Shown here: positions 44,701-52,882 of the stretch, piece after piece
How positions within the stretch are numbered: the stretch's first letter is position 1
Layout of the letters: each line of letters opens with the position of its first letter
From: Rikenella microfusus DSM 15922
GTDB lineage: Bacteria > Bacteroidota > Bacteroidia > Bacteroidales > Rikenellaceae
Assembly (NCBI RefSeq): GCF_000427365.1
Contig: NZ_KE386488.1
Location: forward strand, 1,116,001 to 1,180,000
Direction of reading: 5' to 3'
Length of the DNA: 64,000 bases
Translations under genes and position numbers: made by a program
Notes under the pieces: model-generated
What the model was told of the DNA's origin: nothing
The model's input: the letters and a program-made list of their open reading frames with translations, nothing else
Database searches by the model: none

Positions 44701-45238
44701 CGTACGCCAGATGCAGGCCGTCGCGGACCGAAATCCGGCTGATATTGACCTCCAAAGCCGTCGAGGAGGTGTCCGCTGCCGCGGCGGCGCTTCGGTAGAT
44801 GTCCCAGTTGGCCGTTCCGTCCGGCGCCACGCAGGCATGCAGATGGGCGTCCGCCAGCCCGATGCGCCGGATGTCGGCTTTGCCGGCCATCAGGTCGGGC
44901 GCGTTCAGCGAAATATCGAGCCGACCTATGCGAGCCAGCGTATCGGCCTCGCGGGGCAGGACGCTGCGAACGGAATCGGGCAGCCGTTCGAAAGCGTGCG
45001 AAACCACTTCCGCCCCCCGCAGCCGCAAAGTGACATACGGAAAATCCCGGAAAAGCGAGACGCTGACGGTATCGAAACGCACCTGCGCATCGAGGTAACG
45101 GTCGCAGACGCGCGACACGAGCGGGGTCAGCCGTTCGGGGGTGAGCAGCAGGGCGGCGGCTCCGACGGCGAGGCCGAGCAGCAGGACGATGGTTCCGAGG
45201 GGGATAAAGACGAGTTTTCTGACCGTTTTGCGTTTCAT
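41714..45238 (-). CDS. AsmA-like large envelope protein (1174 aa)
   Basis: A short cytoplasmic start (KRKTVRKLV) is followed by a single membrane helix (about 12-33) and then an AsmA-type N-terminal domain (PERLTPLVSRVCDRYLDAQVRFD, SLFRDFPYVTLRLRGAEV). The rest is repetitive beta sequence (repeated LRLTGLYATRTPQDI-like strand units), and the end contains an AsmA_2-like region (LLIDHISAELLVRDAQVEIFPF). This is the architecture of AsmA/TamB-type bridge proteins, which help move lipids between membranes. The TTG at 45247 would add three residues, but the ATG at 45238 is the more probable start. The tail after about 1120 is low in complexity and rich in Ala/Ser/Glu. Confidence 0.87.
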   Translation of the reverse strand: MKRKTVRKLVFIPLGTIVLLLGLAVGAAALLLTPERLTPLVSRVCDRYLDAQVRFDTVSVSLFRDFPYVTLRLRGAEVVSHAFERLPDSVRSVLPREADTLARIGRLDISLNAPDLMAGKADIRRIGLADAHLHACVAPDGTANWDIYRSAAAAADTSSTALEVNISRISVRDGLHLAYDSRPDGTAGSVSLGSFFVRGRLTTDLLRNDIRRLRLKDCAVAVETDGRAGAAFIDSLSVNGRRRVDYTVDLAARKVVWGNFDRLESLRFRTGILFRGKDHKEATVGDFSLRLNDMLVTAAGEAAFRGDSVVTRFGVRTQGLKFASLLRLIPTEVLPLARDYETDLSTDIDLRIDGTFAPATKTLPDVTVDWRIPAGYLYYKKDRNGSRIDTLALDATLRYRPRRPDSTGIDLRRLQVSGIGLNLYAAGKFDRLTGDAGFDGTLKGDLSLDYLTRHFPSPDGTDVRGRIAMDMKGRARLSQLDLAHAGGAAMGGFLTVDTLRVHVPKEAFRMMVGHGRLEMGTGLVRTDSLDDGGKQAVGAALTLDTVDMDMGRALCVTGKKIDVRAAMSAKNIVRDTTAVHPAQGSLSAAGLRIETGDSIVFIGRGLGSRWSIFPAEGAPRIPRISLWMQANGLALRDAGSRFVVREGSVGLNATINRPDSAMQARRDRWLDSLQRVYPAVARDSLFAHVRALRGPRQLPADEFSGSDIDMRVSSDLGALLRRWQVNGEVKAVSGRILTPVFPLPVVLRDADVAFDTDRIRLDRTFVKAGQSQMVLTGEVSGLRRAMLGRGRLQGNLEVEADTLNLNEIIRVANAGAELVAQGGVGHTESDDQLEQRIVRSADTASAGSLLVVPGNIDMTFDLTVRRGVYANLVLDSLSGEAVARNRAVRLTDLVMRSDAGNLKLTGLYATRTPQDIQAGFDLEMEKMQVARLIELLPSIDTLMPMLRSFEGVVDCQIAVTARLDSAMNILLPTLNAACHIDGDSLVLMDGETFAEISKKLMFKNKKRNLIDHISAELLVRDAQVEIFPFVVEIDRYRAAVSGVHKMDMTFDYHISVLKSPIPFRLGIDIFGNLDDFDFKITRARYKSADLPSRVELIEDTRMNLRNYIREVFLRGPRAEDQARLRITPAAESPTELLPPADSLSAADSAELKTLEVLETASEGPAVPEKDGKNR

Positions 45239-45377
45239 GGTTCTCAAAGATACGATTTTTGCGGCAAGCTGCGGCCCGCGAGGTGCCGTTTACGGCCGCC
45301 GTACGACCGTTTTTTATCGTCCGGAGGCGCCGCACACCTGAAAAACGGGAAAATTCGTACCTTTATGATTCGGAATT

Positions 45378-46343
45378 ATGGTACTTCTCATCCTGCTCGT
45401 CATTTCGATCGTGCTGCAAATCTTCGCGGCAGGGGTGGCCGTGCGCCTGACGCGCACGACCAAGTTCAATTCGTCGTGGATCCTGATCACGATCGCGCTG
45501 GTGCTGATGTGCGCGATGCGTTTCAACGAGTTCGCGCAGGCGCTTTCGGAACGTACCGAGGGACGGACGAACATGATCGTGATGGAGCCGGAGTACTATG
45601 TCTGGGTGGGGGTGGCCACGTCGCTGTGTTTCGCGGTGGGGGTTTTCATGATCAAGAAAATCCTGAATTACATCGCCCTGCGGGAGGAACAGCGGCGCAA
45701 CAGCGAAAAACGGGTGCTGAGCGCGGTGATCCGGGCGGAGGAGAACCAGCGGCAGATCATCTCGAAAGAGCTGCACGACGGCCTGGGTCCGCTCCTGTCG
45801 TCGGTGCGGATGAGCGTCTCGGCGCTTTCGACGCAGAGCCTGAACGATACGCAGAAGGAGATTCTGGCGAACACGGAGTATGTCATCAACGAGGCGGTCA
45901 AAAGCCTGACGGAGATTTCGAACAACCTGAGTCCGCATGTGCTGAACAATTTCGGGGTTGCGCGCGCGCTGCATACGTTCGTCCACAAGCTCCGGCCGAT
46001 GTGCCCGGCCACGCGGATCGCGTTCAACCCGGGCAGCCTGCGGGAAGTGCGGTTCAATCCGGACAAGGAGGTGATCCTTTACCGGGTGGTGTGCGAACTG
46101 ATCAACAACGCGCTGAAACATGCGGAGGCGGAGACGCTGACGATCGGCATGGACATGGAACGGGAATGGATAACGGTACGTGTGGAGGACGACGGAAAAG
46201 GGTTCGATACGGAGGCGGAAGCGGAAGGCATGGGACTGTCGAATATCGCTTCGCGGATCAGTTCGATCCGGGGGGAGCTGCGGATCGACAGCCGGCCGAA
46301 CGGCGGCGGAACCCGCGTATTCATCCGCATCAATTCCAAATAA
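45378..46343 (+). CDS. Membrane sensor histidine kinase (HisKA_3 type)
   Basis: At 321 aa with two membrane helices (about 2-22 and 33-49) plus a third (72-95), then a dimerisation domain whose phosphorylated His is H133 in KELHDGLGPLLSS, the NarX/DesK-type signature. The HATPase domain has the N-box ELINNALKHAEA and the G-boxes DDGKGFD and GMGLSNI. No response-regulator gene lies next to it in the window, so it is an orphan here. It is divergent from the AsmA-like gene, with 139 bases between. Confidence 0.9.
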   Translation: MVLLILLVISIVLQIFAAGVAVRLTRTTKFNSSWILITIALVLMCAMRFNEFAQALSERTEGRTNMIVMEPEYYVWVGVATSLCFAVGVFMIKKILNYIALREEQRRNSEKRVLSAVIRAEENQRQIISKELHDGLGPLLSSVRMSVSALSTQSLNDTQKEILANTEYVINEAVKSLTEISNNLSPHVLNNFGVARALHTFVHKLRPMCPATRIAFNPGSLREVRFNPDKEVILYRVVCELINNALKHAEAETLTIGMDMEREWITVRVEDDGKGFDTEAEAEGMGLSNIASRISSIRGELRIDSRPNGGGTRVFIRINSK

Positions 46344-46350
46344 CCGTCGG

Positions 46351-46505
46351 TTAAGTATATACGGTTTGCCCCCCAGCCGTGTAGGGATCTTCCCGAACGG
46401 CCCTGCGGCGCCGGATGAATCGAGTACGGCAACCCCGGGCAAAAGACCCGGAGAATCCGGCGCGAGCCGAGAAAGTATCGACAAAAACCAATTTATATAA
46501 TCGGG
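46351..46505. repeat. Dispersed intergenic palindromic repeat, copy B
   Basis: Starts TTAAGTATATACGG and ends ATTTATATAATCGGG. The interior contains GC-rich imperfect stems (CCCCGGGCAAAAGACCCGG, CCGGCGCGAGCCG). It is related to 15157-15282 and 58148-58316 by its ends and organisation. The rest of the gap up to tadA (46506-46742) holds no recognised feature. Confidence 0.55.
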
Positions 46506-46742
46506 AATACCCCTATCAGATTTGTTCCGGTTTACCGGATTAACCGGCCCGGTCGCGGGCAAAGCGTGCGCCGAAGCATCGAAGGCCGGAAATCCCATAA
46601 AGGGATATTTCCGTATAAAATCGGGGTAAACGTATACCCTGACCGCCCGCCCATGCCGCACATTGGGTTCGGAGCAGACCGTTCGCTCTTTGCGAACCGG
46701 GCAAACGGCCCCCTCGAACCTGCAACGTGCCGAATAGAACGA

Positions 46743-47198
46743 ATGACTATGTCGGAAATACATGAACGATATATGCGGTTGGCCCTGGCTGAAGCCCGTG
46801 CCGCCGCGCAGTGCGGCGAAGTACCCATCGGCGCCGTCGTGGTCGCCGGAGGCCGTACCCTCGCCCGTGCCCATAACCTGACCGAGACCCTCGGCGATGT
46901 CACCGCCCATGCCGAGATGCAGGCACTGACCTCCGCCGCATCCGCGCTGGGCGGCAAATACCTCGACCGCTGTACCCTGTACGTGACCGTCGAACCCTGC
47001 CCCATGTGCGCCGCCGCCCTGCGCTGGGCGCAGCTCGGCACGCTGGTTTACGGCGCCTCCGACCCCAAACGCGGATATACCGTCGTTTCCGACAAACTGC
47101 TGCACCCCAAAACCGTCGTCGTGTCCGGCGTGTCGGAACCGGAATGCTCCGCCCTGATGACAGACTTTTTCGCAGCGTTGAGGAATGCCGGAAGATGA
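46743..47198 (+). CDS. tadA: tRNA-specific adenosine deaminase-type nucleoside deaminase
   Basis: Cytidine/adenosine deaminase fold of 151 aa, the normal TadA length. The zinc-binding motif is complete: HAE (H56, E58 in VTAHAEMQAL) and PCPMC (C86, C89 in EPCPMCAAALRW). Substrate-binding segments GEVPIGAVVV and HNLTETLGDVTAHAE also fit. TadA converts A34 to inosine in tRNA-Arg(ACG). The ATG at 46743 gives the start; the next ATG (46749) is equally acceptable. Some members of the family deaminate guanine or other bases instead, so specificity is inferred. Confidence 0.88.
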   Translation: MTMSEIHERYMRLALAEARAAAQCGEVPIGAVVVAGGRTLARAHNLTETLGDVTAHAEMQALTSAASALGGKYLDRCTLYVTVEPCPMCAAALRWAQLGTLVYGASDPKRGYTVVSDKLLHPKTVVVSGVSEPECSALMTDFFAALRNAGR

Positions 47199-47327
47199 AA
47201 TCGGAAGAGCCTTGCCGAAAACCCGCCGGAAATTTTGAAATCTCCGAAAAAATCATTCAATTTGTAATCGTCGTTCCGTTCGGGACGGGCATTTGCCGAA
47301 TATTAACCTAAACATACCGTACAGAAA

Positions 47328-48284
47328 ATGAAGCAAGTTAAATTGTGGGGAGTGGCCCTTGCCGCAGCCTTGACAGTGCTCGGCGCCTCGGCGCAAACCA
47401 AAGAAGAGGTAGGCCTGAAGATGAAAGAGGCCGGCGAATTGATCAACAACAAAAAACTGGTCGAAGCGATTCCGGTAGTCGAAGAGGTAATCAAAATGGG
47501 GCAGGCCGTGGGAGCCGATGCCGTGGACATTACGTCCGAAGCCCAGAAACTGCTGCCGAAACTTTACCTGCAAAAAGGCGTCGAATCGGTTCGCGCCCAG
47601 AAGCTGGACGAAGCCATCGCCGCATTCGAGAAAGCCGAGAATCTGGCGGATCTGCAGGGCGACGTGATGACCACCCGCCAGGCCGGACGTTTCGTGTCGA
47701 ACATTTACATGTCCATCGGGATCACCAGCTTCAACGCCAAAGATTACACCAAAGCGCTCGAAAGTTTCCAGAAAGGGTTGAAACAAGACCCGGAAAATAT
47801 CCAGCTGGCCTATTTCACAGCCAAATCCTACGCTGAGATGGGGCAGTTGGAACAGGCGATGGAACTTTACAAGCAGGTGATCGCCGCCGGAACTGAAAAC
47901 AGCAAATACGCGAAACAGGCGACCGATGCGAAAGCCGACATGGACAACTATATGCTCGTGGCCGCCTCCGAAGCGGCACAGGCGGGCGACATCGAAAAAG
48001 TGCAGACTTACGTGGCTGCCGTGCCGGAAAATGCCGACGCCAACCTGCTGCTGATCCAGACCGCCAACAACCTGAAAAAATACGACGTGGTGGTAGCCAA
48101 AGGAGCCGATGCTTACGCGGCCCAGACCGACGATGCCAAGAAAAGCGACGTGGCTTTCCTCATAGGGGTGGCTTATCAGAACAAAGGCAACAATGCCAAA
48201 GCCGCCGAATGGTTGCGCAAAGTGACCGCCGGGAGCAACGTGGCGGCCGCGAAAGAGCTGCTGACGAGCGTGACGGCGGCCTAA
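47328..48284 (+). CDS. Exported TPR-repeat protein (318 aa)
   Basis: A signal peptide (MKQVKLWGVALAAALTVL to ASAQT) is followed by tetratricopeptide-type helical pairs: KPVEEAIPVVEEVIKMGQAVG-like first repeats, then KLDEAIAAFEKAENLAD, DYTKALESFQKGLKQDPENI, QLEQAMELYKQVIAAG, and a C-terminal unit with NKGNNAKAAEWLRKV. Such periplasmic TPR proteins are protein-interaction scaffolds. It is a single gene with its own terminator (48309-48339). Partner unknown. Confidence 0.82.
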   Translation: MKQVKLWGVALAAALTVLGASAQTKEEVGLKMKEAGELINNKKLVEAIPVVEEVIKMGQAVGADAVDITSEAQKLLPKLYLQKGVESVRAQKLDEAIAAFEKAENLADLQGDVMTTRQAGRFVSNIYMSIGITSFNAKDYTKALESFQKGLKQDPENIQLAYFTAKSYAEMGQLEQAMELYKQVIAAGTENSKYAKQATDAKADMDNYMLVAASEAAQAGDIEKVQTYVAAVPENADANLLLIQTANNLKKYDVVVAKGADAYAAQTDDAKKSDVAFLIGVAYQNKGNNAKAAEWLRKVTAGSNVAAAKELLTSVTAA

Positions 48285-48308
48285 GCGCGTACAGCGCGAT
48301 CGTTATGC

Positions 48309-48343
48309 GGGCAAGGTCCTCTCCGCGAGGGCCTTGCCCTTTT
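48309..48343 (+). terminator. Terminator of the TPR gene
   Basis: GGGCAAGGTCC and GGGCCTTGCCC pair (one G-T) around a short loop and are followed by TTTTCG. It begins 24 bases after the stop codon. Confidence 0.8.
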
Positions 48344-48470
48344 CGTATTTCGCGCTTTTGTCCGGTTATCCCGGGCGGCATATGACAGCCGGACGCAAAT
48401 CACTATATGTAGCGATTGTCCGCCCCGCCCCGATGCTTTTTCTTTGCATCCGTAACCAACCGCCACCCCC

Positions 48471-50843
48471 ATGAAACGATTCTTTACGGCCGCATGCGCC
48501 GCCGCTGTTGCGGCAGGGGCTTTCGCCGCCGGCCACGGCAAAACGCTGCCCCTGCCCGTACCTGCGGGCGAAGAGAGCGGAGCGGACTCGATCCGTACCC
48601 TCGAAACCGACGAAGTAGTGATCCGCTCCTCGTCGAAAGAGACCAACGACCTGTGGAGCGTGCCCGAAGCCGTATCGCTCGTTACCCCCTCCAAAATCAA
48701 TAACCGGCAGATCGAATCGGTCAAAGACCTCAGCGCTTTCGTGCCGAACCTCTTCATCCCCGACTACGGATCGAAAATGACCACTCCCGTCTATCTGCGC
48801 GGCGTCGGGGCACGCAGCAGCGGACAGAGCGTGGCCATGTACGTGGACAACATCCCTTACATGGACAAATCCACTTTCGACTTCGAATTCATGGACATCC
48901 AGCGGATCGAAGTGCTGCGCGGGCCTCAGGGGACGCTCTACGGACGGAACGCCATGGGGGGGATCATCAACGTCTATACCCTCTCGCCGTTCGAATACCA
49001 GGGACACAAACTTTCGGTCGGCGGAGGCAACTACGGCCGCTGGAACGTCAAAATATCGAAACTCGCCAAGTTCGGCGACAAAGTGGGGCTGAGCGTAGGA
49101 GCCTACTACGAACGCGAAGGCGGCTATTTCACGAACGAATTTACGGGCAAGAAAGTGGACGAGGGGCAGTCGGCCGGCGGGCGGCTCAAACTGGAGTGGA
49201 AGATCAATCCCCGCCTGAAAGCGATGCTCGCTTCCAGTTTCGATTTCACCGACCAGGGGGCTTTCGCTTACGGTTTATACGACAAAGAGACCGGCAAGAT
49301 CGCGCCGGTGGACTATAACGACCGGGGCAACTACCTGCGCCGGATGAGCAATAACTCGCTGCGTTTCGAATACCGCACGGACAAGATCCTGCTCACCTCC
49401 AACACCGGATACCAGTGGCTCGACGACGATATGTGGATGGACCAGGACTTCACGCGGGAGAGCATTTTCACCATCAACCAGCGGCAGCGGCAGCATTCGA
49501 TCAACCAGGAGATCGCCGTCCGGTCGGTGAAAGAGCAGAATTACCAGTGGTCGGTCGGCGCGTTCGGGTTCTACAACCACCTGACTACGGACGGCGACGT
49601 GCTGTTCAAGCAGGACGGGATACGGAATATCCTCCAGCCGGTTTTCGACCAGATCCAGATGCCGCTGGCGCTGACTATCCGGAACGACGAGATCCCCAAC
49701 CCCGGAACCTACCGTACACCGACGGTCGGGGCGGCGGTTTTCCACCAATCGACCTTCAATAACCTGCTGACCGACGGTCTGTCGGTGACCCTCGGCCTGC
49801 GGCTCGATTACGAAAAGCAATACCTGAAGTACAACACTTCGATGGCGATGGACCTGCTGGCGACTAACAAACCGGGCGGTATCCCGATGCTGCCGCCGGC
49901 AGGTATCGAAATGCCGATCAGCAAAACGCTCGTCGGCCAGGACGACCAGGATTTCCTGCAATATCTGCCTAAGGTTTCGATCAAATACGAATGTACGCCG
50001 CAGATCATGACCTATTTCACCGTGGCCAAAGGCTACAAGGCGGGCGGGTACAATATCCAGATGTTCTCGGAGGTGATGCAGGACAGTCTGAAAGCCTCGC
50101 GGCCGTCGATGGGTTCGTCGGGCGGCGGAGGCCGTTCCGGAGCGGCGGAGGCCGCGAAAGCCGACGGCGAGGGGAATATCCGCAATGCGCTGGCCTATAA
50201 GCCGGAGCAGACCTGGAATTACGAGCTGGGCACGCGCGGCACTTTCCGGGACGGACGGTTGAATGTCGAACTGGCCCTGTTCATGATGGATATCCGGGAC
50301 GTGCAGCTGACGCAATTCGTGAACGGCGGCAGCGGTCGTATCCTGACCAACGCGGGCAGCGGCCGCAGTTACGGGGTCGAAGTGTCGCTGGGGCTGCGGC
50401 CGGCGCTGGGCCTGAGCATCGATTTCAATTACGGTTTCACGCACGCTACGTTCCGCGATTACGACGGCGGTACCGATTCGGACGGCACAGCGGTCGATTA
50501 CCGGGGCAAGTTCATTCCTTACGTGCCGCAGCACACCTTTTCGGCGGGGGCGGCCTACACGCTGAACCTGCCGGGCCGGTGGGTGAACCAGATGACTTTC
50601 GCCGCCCAATATACAGGGGCGGGGCGTATCTACTGGACGGAGGCGAACGACGTCCGGCAGCCGTTTTACGGACTGCTGAACGGCAAAGTGTCGTTCCGGC
50701 ACGAGTTCGTCAGACTGGAATTGTGGGCCCGCAATATCCTGAATAAGGATTACGGAGCGTTTTATTTCGAATCGTTCGGCAATTCGTTTGTCCAGCGGGG
50801 CAAGCCGTTCACCTGCGGGGCCAATCTGGTCTTTGCCTTTTGA
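48471..50843 (+). CDS. TonB-dependent outer-membrane receptor
   Basis: At 790 aa with a signal peptide (to AFAAG), a plug domain (PEAVSLVTPSKINNRQIES, YLRGVGARSSGQSVAMYVDN, IEVLRGPQGTLYGRNAMGGIINVYT) and a 22-strand-type barrel ending FTCGANLVFAF with the terminal Phe. The N-terminal carboxypeptidase-like domain and SusC features are missing, so it is more like a classic siderophore, cobalamin or small-molecule receptor. A loop at about 545-575 is Gly/Ser/Ala-rich (MGSSGGGGRSGAAEAAK). No SusD partner is adjacent. The ligand cannot be told. Confidence 0.9.
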   Translation: MKRFFTAACAAAVAAGAFAAGHGKTLPLPVPAGEESGADSIRTLETDEVVIRSSSKETNDLWSVPEAVSLVTPSKINNRQIESVKDLSAFVPNLFIPDYGSKMTTPVYLRGVGARSSGQSVAMYVDNIPYMDKSTFDFEFMDIQRIEVLRGPQGTLYGRNAMGGIINVYTLSPFEYQGHKLSVGGGNYGRWNVKISKLAKFGDKVGLSVGAYYEREGGYFTNEFTGKKVDEGQSAGGRLKLEWKINPRLKAMLASSFDFTDQGAFAYGLYDKETGKIAPVDYNDRGNYLRRMSNNSLRFEYRTDKILLTSNTGYQWLDDDMWMDQDFTRESIFTINQRQRQHSINQEIAVRSVKEQNYQWSVGAFGFYNHLTTDGDVLFKQDGIRNILQPVFDQIQMPLALTIRNDEIPNPGTYRTPTVGAAVFHQSTFNNLLTDGLSVTLGLRLDYEKQYLKYNTSMAMDLLATNKPGGIPMLPPAGIEMPISKTLVGQDDQDFLQYLPKVSIKYECTPQIMTYFTVAKGYKAGGYNIQMFSEVMQDSLKASRPSMGSSGGGGRSGAAEAAKADGEGNIRNALAYKPEQTWNYELGTRGTFRDGRLNVELALFMMDIRDVQLTQFVNGGSGRILTNAGSGRSYGVEVSLGLRPALGLSIDFNYGFTHATFRDYDGGTDSDGTAVDYRGKFIPYVPQHTFSAGAAYTLNLPGRWVNQMTFAAQYTGAGRIYWTEANDVRQPFYGLLNGKVSFRHEFVRLELWARNILNKDYGAFYFESFGNSFVQRGKPFTCGANLVFAF

Positions 50844-50916
50844 CCGTCAGGGTATGTCGTTTCGGCCGGAAACGCGGAAGACCGGAACGGCTGCGGCACG
50901 TTCCGCAAACTTTTCT

Positions 50917-50924
50917 TAAATTTG
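50917..50924 (+). promoter_or_regulatory. Putative -7 promoter box of ispG
   Basis: TAAATTTG matches the Bacteroidota TAnnTTTG consensus 31 bases before the ATG of ispG. The -33 element (TTTG-like) is not obvious (TTCCGCAAAC lies at about the right distance). Confidence 0.5.
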
Positions 50925-50955
50925 TCAGGATAACTTCCGTTTGCCAAAACGTGCC

Positions 50956-52764
50956 ATGAAACGATACTGTCCCAACCTGTTCAGCTACACCCGCCGGCAG
51001 AGCGACCCGATCCGGATCGGCAGCCATCTGGTATTGGGCGGAGACGCGCCGGTGGTGGTACAATCGATGACCACTACCAACACGGCCGACGTCGAAGCCT
51101 CGGCCCGGCAGGTGATGCGGCTCGCGGCAGCCGGGGCCGAAATGGTGCGCCTGACCGCTCCGGGACGGACCGAAGCCGAACGGCTGCTCACCATCCGGCG
51201 GCGGATCGAAGAGCAGGAATGTTACGTACCCCTGGTGGCCGACATCCATTTCAATCCGCAGGTCGCGCTGATCGCAGCGCAATATGTCAGCAAAGTGCGG
51301 ATCAATCCGGGCAATTTCATCGACCGGCGGGCCACTTTCAAACACCTCGAATATACGGACGAAGAGTATGCCGCCGAACTGGAGCGGCTGCGCGTGCAGC
51401 TGACCGCGCTGATCGAGGTCTGCAAATACTACAACACCGTGATCCGCATCGGCGTGAATCACGGTTCGCTCTCCGACCGGATCATGTCCCGCTACGGCGA
51501 CACGACGGACGGCATGGTCGAGTCGGCCATGGAGTTTCTGCGCGTCTGCCGGGCCGAGGGTTACGACCGGGTGGTGATCTCGATGAAATCGAGCAACACT
51601 CGGGTCATGGTCGAAGCCTACCGCAAACTGGTCGTGCGGATGGACGAAGAGGGGATGCGCTACCCGCTGCACCTGGGCGTGACCGAAGCGGGAGAGGGCG
51701 AAGACGGCCGGATACGTTCGGCGGTGGGAATCGGCGCCTTGCTGGCCGACGGCATCGGGGACACGATCCGCGTGTCGCTGACCGAAGCGCCCGAAAACGA
51801 AATCGCCCCGGCACGGATACTCGCCGACTACTTCAAAGGGCGGGAGGTGCACAATTACATTCCGGTGGACGACGATCCGCTGCCTTACGACCCTTACAAC
51901 TACTCCCGCCGCGCAACGACGGCCGTACAGCACCGCGGAAAGACGATCGGCGGCGGTATGCCGCCCGTGGTCGTCGGCGACCGGGCAGCCGGCGCCGACT
52001 TCGCCCCGGAAGACTTTCCACTGACCACGCCGGGACAGGCCATGCGGGGGGCCGATCGGGAAAAGGGATGGATCGCCTGTACGCTGGAACACCTGACATA
52101 TGAGTTCCTGGAATGGCTCGAAAAGCATCCCGAACGGATTCTGGTGCTGGTATCCGAGAACGTCCACTGGGTCGGCGAAATCCGGGCCTGTTTCGTACAA
52201 CTGATGCGGCACGGCGTCGCGAACCCGGTCGTCGTCAGCCGCTGCTACGGCGAGAAGTCGCTGGAACGGTTGCAGCTCCATGCGGCGGCGGATTTCGGCG
52301 CCCTGCTGATCGACGGTTTCGGGGACGGGATATGGATCGTCAATGAGGTGTTCGAAACGATATACGACGAAGACGCGCAGGGAAAGCCGGTACGGACGGA
52401 ACGGGACGCGACGCCGGAATTCGACCTGACGTCGCTTTCGTTTTCGATTCTTCAGGCGGCTCGGGCGCGTATATCCAGGACCGAGATCATCTCCTGTCCG
52501 GGCTGCGGCCGGACGTTGTTCGAATTGCAGGAGGCAGCGCGTGCGGTCAAAGAGCGGTTCGGCCATTATCCGGGTCTGAAGATCGCCGTGATGGGCTGCA
52601 TCGTGAACGGGCCTGGCGAGATGGCCGACGCCGATTTCGGCTACGTGGGTTCCGGCAACGGTCTGGTAACGCTCTACAAAGGCAAAGAGGTGGTGGAACG
52701 GAATATCCCGCAGGAAGGGGCGCTGGAACGGCTGGAGCAGTTGATTCGGGGAACGTCGGGGTGA
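50956..52764 (+). CDS. ispG: 4-hydroxy-3-methylbut-2-en-1-yl diphosphate synthase, long form
   Basis: IspG (GcpE) converts methylerythritol cyclodiphosphate to HMBPP in the MEP isoprenoid pathway. The TIM-barrel part includes VVVQSMTTTNTADVEA, VADIHFNPQVAL and KVRINPGNF. The C-terminal domain has the 4Fe-4S ligands C514, C517 (CPGC) and C548 (MGCIVNGPGE, with E555). At 602 aa it is the three-domain form with an inserted middle domain, typical of Bacteroidota, Chlamydiae and plants; standard bacterial IspG has about 370 residues. The frame also has a TTG start at 50941, but the ATG at 50956 is better. Confidence 0.95.
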   Translation: MKRYCPNLFSYTRRQSDPIRIGSHLVLGGDAPVVVQSMTTTNTADVEASARQVMRLAAAGAEMVRLTAPGRTEAERLLTIRRRIEEQECYVPLVADIHFNPQVALIAAQYVSKVRINPGNFIDRRATFKHLEYTDEEYAAELERLRVQLTALIEVCKYYNTVIRIGVNHGSLSDRIMSRYGDTTDGMVESAMEFLRVCRAEGYDRVVISMKSSNTRVMVEAYRKLVVRMDEEGMRYPLHLGVTEAGEGEDGRIRSAVGIGALLADGIGDTIRVSLTEAPENEIAPARILADYFKGREVHNYIPVDDDPLPYDPYNYSRRATTAVQHRGKTIGGGMPPVVVGDRAAGADFAPEDFPLTTPGQAMRGADREKGWIACTLEHLTYEFLEWLEKHPERILVLVSENVHWVGEIRACFVQLMRHGVANPVVVSRCYGEKSLERLQLHAAADFGALLIDGFGDGIWIVNEVFETIYDEDAQGKPVRTERDATPEFDLTSLSFSILQAARARISRTEIISCPGCGRTLFELQEAARAVKERFGHYPGLKIAVMGCIVNGPGEMADADFGYVGSGNGLVTLYKGKEVVERNIPQEGALERLEQLIRGTSG

Positions 52765-52775
52765 TTTTTATGCCG

Positions 52776-52818
52776 GGCGGCAGGCCAGGCGACTCGGCGA
52801 GTCGCCTGGCCTGCCGCC
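52776..52818. terminator. Very strong perfect hairpin between ispG and mrp
   Basis: The 20-base arms GGCGGCAGGCCAGGCGACTC and its exact complement are separated by three bases (GGC). A second GC-rich hairpin (GGCCGCAAAGCGGCC) follows. There is no T-run, so it may be an unusual terminator, an mRNA-stabilising structure or a REP-like repeat. It begins 12 bases after the ispG stop. Confidence 0.6.
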
Positions 52819-52882
52819 GGGCCGCAAAGCGGCCCCGCCCGGTGGCGGCGGCCCGAATATCCATAGAAATACCGTAATAAAA

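Noticed and set aside
42080-46354. Open frame of 1424 codons on the plus strand
   Set aside because: Antisense of the AsmA-like gene and partly overlapping the histidine kinase in another frame; its composition is shadow-like and no motif is visible.
46566-46742. N-terminal extension of tadA
   Set aside because: The added 59 residues overlap intergenic sequence and do not resemble the family; the ATG at 46743 gives the standard length.
45363-47105. Open frame of 580 codons on the minus strand
   Set aside because: It covers the histidine kinase and tadA on the opposite strand; both of those have complete catalytic motifs, so this is a shadow.
48160-48381. Minus-strand open frame over the end of the TPR gene
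   Set aside because: It crosses the terminator hairpin at 48309-48343 and has no coding features.
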